Source: Aporrectodea caliginosa
Lineage: Eukaryota; Annelida; Clitellata; Crassiclitellata; Lumbricidae
Direction: 5' to 3'
Assembly: GCA_020284085.1 (NCBI GenBank)
Contig: JACEVL010000498.1
Coordinates: forward strand, 883,501-947,500
DNA: 64,000 nucleotides
Shown here: positions 1-16,368 of the stretch, one piece after another
Numbering within the stretch: the first letter of the stretch is position 1
Layout of the letters: every line of letters starts with the position of its first letter
The notes under the pieces: generated by a model
What the model was told of the DNA's origin: nothing
Databases searched by the model: none
The model's input: only the letters and a program-made list of their open reading frames with translations
Translations under genes and position numbers: made by a program

Positions 1-555
1 CAATATACGAAAGGATCATATAAATTGCAAGTTTCTTGAAATTCTTGTCTGTCTTCGATGCGAAAGTCAGTTATCAGTGTGACTACTAAAAGTGATGACG
101 CCAGGAAACAGTTAATTGAACGACCAACAATAGACAGGTAAATGTTAGGCATATCCGTTGTAATACGATGTGACGCAGGGTCGGTCTTCATTCTAGAAGA
201 GGCCTCCTTGCAATCTACGATGCGAACCTCTACTTTCTATGCTTCTCTACTTCTCGAGCGTTTGAAGACCATTCTCTGCGATCATGGTCTCATACATGGT
301 GAGGCCGGGAGCATCTCAGGTGTGCTTTAGAATCTATATAAATGGTCAATATTGCAATTTCAATTACAATGTGAAATAGACTTTTAATATTTGACTTTGT
401 TCTCGTGTTCACTCGTTGAACAGTGAGCTGACTTTTAATCTCTGACTCTGTTCTTCTGTTGACTCTTTGGACAGTCGTTCAGTTCAAGAAGCGTTCGTCG
501 AAACGTTGTACGGAACGAGACGCAAACTGTGATCGCGAAGGACCTTCTGGGAAAG
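1..555. other. Upstream region of the ZIP gene
   Basis: No gene is supported here. The frame of the first ZIP exon stays open back to a TGA at 460-462, but the first in-frame ATG is at 556, so the last part is probably 5' UTR. No TATA box or other clear promoter signal is evident. A short open frame at 142-330 has no protein-like features. Confidence 0.4.
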
Positions 556-7896
<7,341 letters not shown>

Positions 7897-8504
7897 CCTC
7901 CTGACATACATTTCTGGCATGCATACGTATTGACCTCGTGTATATGACCTCGTGTATATAACAACCTGACCCAGACTATGACCTGCGATCACTCCGTGAT
8001 AGTCATCGTTTTTGAGAGCGAACCGATGTATCTGTCCAGGAATTGTGATCGCCAATCCGAAGTGCATCGAGCGCCGCAAACTACTAGGCTATGGCGCTAT
8101 AGAAGAATTTTTCGTCAGACTGCAGAAGTCGTGTTATACACTTCTTCGTGACTGTAAAGGTTGTATCAAAGTTTGTAAAGTTGTAAAGTAATAACGTATA
8201 CTGTTTGCTTGTTTAAAATGTATTGTAGTTAGCCTAGCCTACTACATGTTCTTAAACTGTACAGCTTCTTTTTAATTATCATAATTAGGGTCTATTGCTG
8301 TTGCATCTGGTATCATATTTGAGTCATGTTCCATATTGTCTAGGCCTAATTTGTTTTTGATAAAACACCTGAGCTTTAATTTAGCTAAATAATTGTGAGG
8401 TTTAAAACTCTGACACGTTGGCCTTGAGTTAAAATCGACTACGCTCATTCAAAACCACAGACCGGCATAAGTTTTTCGTAGCCTTTCTTTCCTATCAAAA
8501 TAAA
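7897..8504 (+). other. Probable 3' UTR of the ZIP gene with poly(A) signal
   Basis: Non-coding sequence after the ZIP stop codon. The first AATAAA noted is at 8499-8504, about 600 bp past the stop, and would fit as a polyadenylation signal. Transcript ends are not visible from sequence. Confidence 0.45.
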
Positions 8505-9209
8505 CCGTAGGCCTATTGTTCTAATTCAAATGATCTTGACTGCACAAAAACGAGTTCTACGTCAAGGACCTTCGCCTAGAATGGCAGAAGAACGATTTTA
8601 TTATTGTGCAGAAGCTGCTTCTAGCAAAACGATTCAGTAAGTTAACTAGTTAAGACAAGCATCGAAACAGCGCAACGATTCAGTAAATACAGATCGAAAC
8701 AAACGAGTTAACGTTCTCATACACTACAGCGACGCCATTGTTTAAAAATGGCCGACATAGATCTATGCATGAGTAGTAGAGATACATTGTGAAGGATAAT
8801 CAGCAGGGAACCAATTGGCAAAGAACACTCCGCTGTATGCCAACGGCCACTGGTAAGTCTTTATGCTGTCGTTATTCAAAGTAATATCTCGGCAAGATAT
8901 AACAGAATATTGAAGCTACATGTATTTTTCTATTGGCGTACCAAAACCTTGAACCAGATTTTAGCCAATTTAGGCTTATATCGAGTTTACAACACGCAGC
9001 CCCTACATATGCCTACACCAAAATATTGATTTATCACCTGTCATCGAAAACGAAGCTGAAAACAATAATATATGAGGCCTATCACTGCCATTATGAACAG
9101 AAATGATAAATGCGTTTAATACTGATCTATAGCATACAGAAAATAGGTCTAGGTTACTGTCAATGATGACATCGTGCAGCGACGTTATCCCAATAATAGC
9201 CTAATAATA

Positions 9210-9240
<31 letters not shown>

Positions 9241-10569
9241 TATAATAATCCAATAATAATAATAATAATAATAACCTGATGTAATAATAATAATAATAAT
9301 AATTAATAATAATGAATATGTATACCTAATAATAATAAAAATAATAATAATAATAGGGTATAAATCACGAATTCATGGAAATCACGGAAACCGTGAATTG
9401 CCGTGAATTTTGCCGTTTGCCGATTTTGCCTTTTCCCGTGATTTTCCGTGATTTTTTTACTTTTTCTACAAAAACACGTCAAAAACGACGCCCAAAAAAA
9501 TGAGCAGTGTACGGGCCCTATAGTCACAGTTTTACCAGAAATTTGATGCATTCACCATGCCAAAAAATCGTAGTAAATTAGGCCTAAACTATAGTTTTGC
9601 CAGAAATAAAAAATTCTGAAATTGTATGCATTCACCATGCCACAAAACGTAGGCCTAATTTGTACCTTGAGCAGTGTATGCCATATGACCAATTTTCTCA
9701 CCAGTTGCATACTTTCCGCCAAAGATGATAAATTTCTAATCTCTAGGCCTAGTTTGCTCGCCAGACAGGTTATTGTCATACGTAGAAGCGCAAATATAAT
9801 TAATTAGGTTTATCAATTGTGTTTGAGATAAGGTGCCCACTATAATTATTATTAAACCATGATGCAGCCTACACAAAAAAAGTCATAGAAATAATTACAC
9901 ATTAAAGATTAGCCTATAACAATAAATTGCTGCTACTCAGTAGGCTATATCATGGAGACGAGAGCTAGGCCTATTCGATAACACTCCCTACAACCGTTGA
10001 GATAGATAGCGACGGTTATAATAATAGGCTAGGCTACTTGACTAAATATTCACAAAACTGCAGACGAAACATTAAACACTTTTAAAGAAAATATAAACCC
10101 TTTGTATAATAAATTTGGCGACGTTGCCAGTTTAACCAATTATCGCTCATCATATTTTGTAGACATTTTGTAAGTTTGTAGCAACTTCAAATCTTTCGAG
10201 CGCCATCGCTTCTTACTCTTTGGGTTGACTCGTGATGACGACTGTTTCTGATAACCCAATATTATCATTTGAGTTGTTGCTCTGTTTGTTGCCATCGTCG
10301 TCGTCTGGACAACAGTCCGGGCAACAGCAACACAAACATTTTTTCAGACAGGAACAGCTCTTACAAAGCACACAGCAGCAAAGGCACATCTACAACCACA
10401 AAATAGGTTTAATCTATTAATCATTATTAAATAGGCTAATGATAAAAATTGCCCCCCCCCAGGACTTACTAAGTCGTTCCAAACTGGTCCCTTCTGCTCA
10501 AAGGCTGTTATCCTGATTCGTTGACTGTCTGCCTGCCTGACTCTCTGGATTTTGACCCTCTGCCTTTTC

Positions 10570-10675
10570 GATTCTGTTTTGATTAAGCGCCTGTGAATAA
10601 GCTTGTTCCCGCGACTTCGCTTTTGTGGGCGCTCTAGAAATATCGAGTTTACGATTACGATTACGATTTCGTCTG
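10570..10675 (+). mobile_element. SINE family C copy
   Basis: Carries GTGAATAAGCTTGTTCCC and GGGCGCTCTAGAAAT with a (TTACGA)n tail. Related copies are at about 28920-29010, 38895-38990 and, reversed, 55875-55985. Confidence 0.55.
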
Positions 10676-11444
10676 ACATCCTGATTCACCTAAGTCTGGC
10701 ACGTTAATCTCAATTTATTCATTCGTTCATAGAATCCCACGTCTTTCCATTTCTGTCAACATGCACATATAGGCCTACCCTACAGCTCGTCGTAATACGT
10801 CTTCCATCTCCCTTTATCTCTGATCTGTCAGGAAATCGCTTCTCCAATCTGAATGGATGTCATTTGAATTAGTACTATAGCCTACGAATAGACCTACTTC
10901 GTTGTGTATCGTGTAATCGTGTTACTGTTCAGTTTCAGTGTAGTGAAGAAGCGAGTTAACTGCACATACCTTGCTTTCAAAATTTCTTTTACACTATTTT
11001 GGCTTGTATGAGGAAATGCTTAAGCCTTAGGCCCTAAGACAATGCGGTTGACCAACACGTGTAGGCCTACTCATGCTATTAGCTGACAAACTCCAGTCTA
11101 CGCTGACTTGGAAAACGAATTATCTATAGGCGACTTCAGAACCTTATCTTTTCTGATATGGGGTCGATTGAGCAGATAATCGTTCGGGCAAAGTCTAAAC
11201 ATTCGCCGCAACAGTAATTAATTGGTTTCTATAGGCCTGCAGGACTCACCAGGAAGTTTGGTCCTCTGATAGGTGAAAATGAGGCCTAATGCTGGCTACG
11301 GGCAAAGATATCGCACTTCAATTATTTGCTCATAATTGCAAGTAAGCCTACGTAGTAACGTAAGCCTATGTGTAGGCCTAGGCCTATATGTGCGCGCGTG
11401 TAGGCCTATATATAAATATTATATACAAGCACTTGCGTGTTTTG

Positions 11445-11446
<2 letters not shown>

Positions 11447-11500
<54 letters not shown>
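11447..11500. repeat. (AT)n microsatellite
   Basis: About 54 bp of AT dinucleotide repeat. Confidence 0.95.
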
Positions 11501-11503
<3 letters not shown>

Positions 11504-13189
11504 GTTTGTATATTTGTGTGTATGCATGCTCTTGTACTGAAAGACCTGAATCCCGAACGCTTGGTCTATTTTGTATCTATGTCATTATGTGAAAGACACG
11601 CTTGTTTTGGCTTTGCGCTAAGCCTAACGCATTTGTGTCTATATCCTTTATTCTTCTGCATAAAGGTGCACTAACCAACAACGCAGAAACATGCGTGGTT
11701 TGTATTTAAGGTAGGGGAGACCGGGGCAGGAGTGGCATGGTGGGTAAGAGTGGCACCCCATACTAGCCAGAAAACGGCCACCATTGTAGAATCTTTACCT
11801 TGCGTTTTAATAAGCCGGTTTGATGCGATACACAATGGAAACTATATTCTGCAGAAGAGCTGTCACAATTATTTTTGTTTCAATTTTTAAGATTTTCGTC
11901 TAATTTGAGTTTTTTAAAGGCGATCTTTGATCAGCCCCTACTTTTTTAATAGAAGGTAAGGCACTGTTTGTATTGCGTTATTTATAAGATCTAATATGCT
12001 TCTTTTAAATCGAACATTATCGTACGTCACATCTTAATCCTTTCATAACGAAAAGAATCGCTAAGGCGAGGCATAGCTATGGGGCAAAAGAGGCACACCA
12101 TATGCCGTTTTTGCCCCACGACATGTCACTTTTGCCCCTGAACATGGGGCAAGAGTGGCACTTTTGACATTTGCCATTATATTTTTCCTACATTATTTAT
12201 AGTTGCTCCTTAAATTAACTTTAACAATTAAGAATATCTGAAACTGTATTCAGTCCATGAAAGCAGTAACAGTATAGCTTACGTGCACAAGAAGCCTCCG
12301 CATCACGAGATACCACAATGCCACATCCAGAAGCTCTAACAAGCTACATACATGTGTCAACCACATTCACTACCACAAATAAAACTTGTCTAAACAAGCT
12401 AAGTACATCAAAGGCTACTCTTCAAGCCAGAACTTCAAATGTGACCGCAACAACATTTGGATTGGGCCAACGCCATAAACGCAGAATTCAACCTGAGGTT
12501 TGCAAATGCTGAAATACTGATGGGATATCATAGCCGAAAGCAAAGGCTAATACCAACTCGCGTCGCAGCAAGAAGTATCCAGGTTATCGACCGCCAACCT
12601 CCGTGCATCTTAGACCAGCATTACCACGTGCTCCATCATGGCATAACCGAAATCTGCGAAAATCACCAACAGACTTTCTGTTGGACATCCAGTCACAACA
12701 GGCCGATACACGTTAGCTAAACCAGCCCGCAATCGATATGGAACTTGCCTGCTCATCCGAGCCTGTCAGTATTCCAGAACTCCGCTAATCGACGTAGAAC
12801 TCACCTGCTCATCTGAAAATTCCAACAAACTTGAAGATGAGCCAAATCAGCCAACGTATTGTTGCAGAAGTCGCACATTTAGCTGGACTTTCCTGCAGGT
12901 CTATCTATAAGTAATTCCCTGATCTCTGAGATACATAAATAATTAATTAATTAATATTTATTATACAATGAACTAATGTAACTTATACTTTGCCACATTG
13001 CCTCCAATTTTTCTGCTATTTAACAATGCTAATTACTAGATACACCTATATTTAAACTAAAAATAAATAATTGTAGGCCTATAGCTTCATTGCAGAGCCT
13101 ATCGATGATGATGAAACGAACCAGCCGTACTTCGATACAAGTCCGGTAACGATGCTGAGCTGCACAAATACGACAAAAGCACCATGCCC

Positions 13190-13445
13190 AATAGCCATTT
13201 ATATAGCGCTTCCACTCAGAGGCGCTCCCGAGCGCGGACACTGAATCGGAGTTTCACGCCGAAGCGCATGAGCAATTGCGAGTGAAGGACTTGCCCAGGG
13301 TCCCTACGCGGCGGCTTGAGGTAGATTCGAACCCGCAACCCTTCGGCTGCAAGGCACGAAACATACCCCTTGAGGTGGATTCGAACCCGCAACCCTCCGG
13401 CTGCAAGGCACCGAACATACCCCTACACCACCGCGCCCCCAATGT
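13190..13445 (-). mobile_element. tRNA-derived SINE nested in the DNA transposon
   Basis: In the sense (minus) direction it starts with a tRNA-like head having TGGTGTAGGGG (A box) and GGTTCGAATCC (B box), followed by the shared core GTCCTTCACTCGCAATTGCTC and the tail GCGCTATATAAATGG. The head carries a tandem duplication of about 52 bp at 13317-13420, so it has two B boxes. Confidence 0.75.
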
Positions 13446-13620
13446 GTCAGTGCTGGACATCAGTACTTATCCGCACATCCGCACACAGAACGCGAAGCAG
13501 GGCGCAAACGCAAAGGGGATAGCTTGTTCGTGCTAACGAGTACGCTTTACAAAATAATGCTAGAGGATAAGAAGCAATATGTTAAGAGGACGCTCATGAA
13601 GAAACTTAATCTGCAAGAGA

Positions 13621-13977
13621 ATGATAAGAACCAGAAGCAGAGGAGCCAGAAGCAGGAGAAACAGAATCAGCAGCAGCAGCAAAATAGAAGGAGAAACAGA
13701 TGCAGTAGAAACAGAAGCAGAACCACCAGCAGAAAAAAGAGAAGCAGAGCCAGCAGAAGAAACAGAAGCAGAACCAGCAACAGAAGAGTACCGTACTATT
13801 AAGAAATACAGAGCGGAAAGTGTCACCAATTTCTGCTGTATTTATTGCAGAGAGCTTTACAGCGACCCACCCGAAGAAACTTTTATTCAATGCTTAGCAT
13901 GCAAATACTGGTGCCATGAAAGCTGCGCCCCTATTGAGCCCGGCGACAAGCAATTTAAATGTGATAACTGTCGTTAA
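13621..13977 (+). pseudogene. Transposase C-terminal tail with PHD-like zinc finger
   Basis: An open frame of 118 residues: an Arg/Glu/Ala-rich linker, then a Cys4-His-Cys3 pattern in the last 50 residues (CIYC, CLAC, WCHESC, CDNC) before a TAA stop. This finger is known at the C-terminus of pogo-like and jerky-like DDE transposases. The DDE catalytic core and the N-terminal DNA-binding part are not readable upstream, so this is a remnant. Confidence 0.65.
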
Positions 13978-14438
13978 CCACAATTTTTTCTTACTTTGAT
14001 CATAAATACGACTGGCAGTTTTAATTGACTTTTCGTTACTGTTGTTAACTGTCAAATAAATAGTTAAGATAGCCTAGCTACCATTGGTCATGCCTCCATG
14101 TCAAACTTGCCCCAGGATATGCCACTCTTGCCCTAAGTGTTGGGGCAAGAGTGTCAAAATTATCTGGTTGTGTTTTGCACGTTTTGCAAAATATGTTACC
14201 ATATAGAGTCAATTTTAAAGGTTTTTCTGTTAGGCTTATGAGTTGCCTACATGCCTATGAAAAATTGTGGCATTATGTTATATATTTTCGGAAATATAAC
14301 AGGTTTTCTAAAAAGGTGCCTCTCTTGCCCCAGTCTCCCCTATAAAGGCATCTATACAGTTACAAGCTGATGATTTATATAGCACCGTTTAAACAATGCA
14401 CAGGCATCAATCGATGGTTAAGTCGACCTTGGCCTATT

Positions 14439-14910
14439 GGGCCGTCCATAAATGACGTCACGCAATTTTGGCCGATTTTGAACCGCCCCCTCCCCCTCGT
14501 CACACTTCGTCACAAAAGTAACACCCCTTGAAAAATGACGTCACAAAGCTCTGACCCCCACCTAAAACCAACTTTCTATGGCAAAGCAAAATGCTCCTTC
14601 ATGGAGCAAATAGGCAGAACATGCATGTCTTAAAATCTAACGGTGACCAAATATTGAAATAATTAGAAAATTATTAAAAATGGTGCCCGTATGCATAAAA
14701 ATAATAAAAAAAATAACGAAAATTTAATACTCAAAATTAGTGCTGTTATTATTAAAATTAAATTGTTGTTATTTGTTAAATTTAATTACATAGACCTGAT
14801 GTGACGTCACATTTCTCCAACCCCAACCCCATGTCACACATCGTCACAAATTTCCGACCCCCGACCCCTAGGTGCGTGACGTCATTTATGGACGCTTTTA
14901 TGGACGGCCC
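14439..14910. mobile_element. MITE with GGGCCGTCCATAAA inverted repeats
   Basis: Left end GGGCCGTCCATAAATGACGT; right end has TGACGTCATTTATGGACGC then TTTTATGGACGGCCC. The core is AT-rich and non-coding. CCTAT or CTAT lies at both flanks and could be a short target duplication. The superfamily is not certain. Confidence 0.7.
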
Positions 14911-15236
14911 CTATACTTCAACTATTTTGATGTCCAATAGCTATTCAATTAGCCTAGCATCGACCTAGTGTTGGGTCATTGCTTACGCAAGGCAGGTGTT
15001 ATGTTAACTTAAGCATGTGTGAACAAGTTAAAAGATCTTAATTATTCTCAAGGAGATGCACATTCAATTCAGCTGTGCACACGGTTTTAACATTACGTCG
15101 ATTTTACAGTAGGCGTGACGCCTGACGTGTTGGCGAGGTTTTATTGGACTGGAAATAATGCTGTAGCTCCACTGTTTACTCGCTACCAATAATCTGCAAC
15201 TCAGCTCGTGCGACTGGCCATTGTCCATTGTCTAGC
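14911..15236. promoter_or_regulatory. Possible promoter region before the 15237 ATG
   Basis: Contains CCAAT-type boxes (TTATTGG near 15140, ACCAAT near 15185) within 100 bp of a first-exon candidate. No TATA box is obvious. The call is inferred only from position and these motifs. Confidence 0.3.
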
Positions 15237-15300
15237 ATGTCGCTTTTATTTGGAAACAAAAGAGCGCGCCGTCCGAAAACGATACGACCGATCGATACGG
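15237..15300 (+). CDS. Candidate alternative first exon
   Basis: An ATG opens MSLLFGNKRARR followed by PKTIRPIDTG and ends in phase 1 at a fair donor, CGG|GTAATT. A phase-1 acceptor with a good pyrimidine tract, CTGTCCTCAG|GT, exists at 18630/18631 inside the gene downstream, and the join keeps that frame. It could therefore be an alternative start of the 16369-19016 gene or an unrelated exon. The peptide is not recognised. Confidence 0.35.
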
Positions 15301-15807
15301 GTAATTATTGTTAGGCTCTATTGTTATCGATGTTAGTGTTGGCCTACCTACCGTTGCCAGCGCTTGCAATGGCTTGGTCTCCTGAAAGATCGCTTGGCGC
15401 CAGCGCTGCCTCTACCATGAATAATTATTTGTTCTAAGCGTTGTAGTTTGGTGCATCTAACAGCAGCAACGCGATCATTCGAGCTTCAAACGTAACAGGT
15501 GTGTAAAAGCGATCAGTTACAGGTTTACACGGACCTACCTACAAGGCATAATATTGCTCCAAACCGAATAATATTCTCTACACTGTGTACGTAGTCTTCA
15601 ATATACAACTGCGCCATAAGCGAGCAGGTAAGCATAACACTAAATACTGCGATTCTTGATATAAAATTAGGAAGTAACCGGGTGGCTTTAACAAACGAGG
15701 TGTTAGAAGAAGCGGTAAACATCACCAACACGTACGGTATAATTACCATTGACTGTCAGTCAGAAGTCGACCGTTTGTTTGCTTAAAGTAGCAAAGATTA
15801 ATTCATT

Positions 15808-15880
15808 CATTCATTCATTCAGTGGACTTTATATATAGCGCCCCTCCAAGATAACCTACAATCCTACATGTACTCAGATC
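15808..15880 (-). mobile_element. SINE 3' tail
   Basis: A TTCA run followed by TTTATATATAGCGCCCCTC, the reversed shared SINE tail; the body upstream is degraded. Confidence 0.5.
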
Positions 15881-16368
15881 TCGAGGCGCTGATGGAACCT
15901 TTCCGTTAAAACGATTACCAAGAGAGCCTAAATCTTAGCACAGCAAATAAGTGATTTTAATTGTCTCCAGGAATGTCATTTCAATTTTTTTGTGGGGAAA
16001 AAATTCTTCAGAGGTGGGGCAAAACTTGGCCAGCTGTTAAGTTTTGTATTTAACCTACATGTGCAAACCTGTGGTTAAATGAACTAATACGTCTTCTTCT
16101 TCTTGTTGTTGTTGTATCTTACTATGTTTGATTTTATGCTGTCCTAGGCTCCTAGTGATGAATAAAGATAATTATATTATTTCATCATAATATGATGCAC
16201 TGACATGCATATAAATAGTTGATTTTTCCGTCAAATTCAGGGGGCATTCCCCGCCCATCCCAATGACGTCCCCGATTGTCTCCCCGTATAAGAAAAGCTT
16301 AGTCGTTCTTTTCAAACAAAATGATAGGCTACCTTTGTTAATTGGAGGATTCCGACTCGCCAGAGGAA

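Larger units (their letters stand above)
8505..11713. other. Intergenic AT-rich DNA with simple repeats
   Basis: No gene is supported. The stretch holds many AGGCCT words, TAA repeats at 9215-9355, an imperfect 100-bp duplication at about 9530-9660 built on TGCATTCACCATGCCA, a family C SINE at about 10570-10675 and an AT repeat at 11447-11500. Short open frames look random. Confidence 0.5.
11714..14340. mobile_element. pogo/Tc1-type DNA transposon, decayed
   Basis: The ends are inverted repeats: left GGGGAGACCGGGGCAGGAGT at 11714, right reading GGGGAGACTGGGGCAAGAGA from 14340 on the other strand. Both ends are flanked by TA (11712-11713 and 14341-14342), the target site of Tc1/mariner/pogo elements. 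Subterminal GGGGCAAGAGTG-type motifs repeat at about 12080-12165 and 14105-14155. The only coding trace is a PHD-like finger at 13621-13977 near the right end, so the transposase core has been lost or decayed. A SINE is nested at about 13190-13445. Confidence 0.8.

Noticed and set aside
142..330. Short open frame upstream of the ZIP gene
   Set aside because: No domain, no splice partner; random frames of this size are common.
9355..9540. Possible transposon with CACGGAAA/CCGTGATT repeats
   Set aside because: There is local palindromic structure, but I could not find matching ends or a target duplication.
10344..10679. Minus-strand 111-aa frame
   Set aside because: It crosses a family C SINE and its (TTACGA)n tail; no protein-like features.
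12318..12720. Open frames inside the DNA transposon as transposase
   Set aside because: The peptides show no DDE, helix-turn-helix or CENP-B-like pattern, so only the terminal finger is called.
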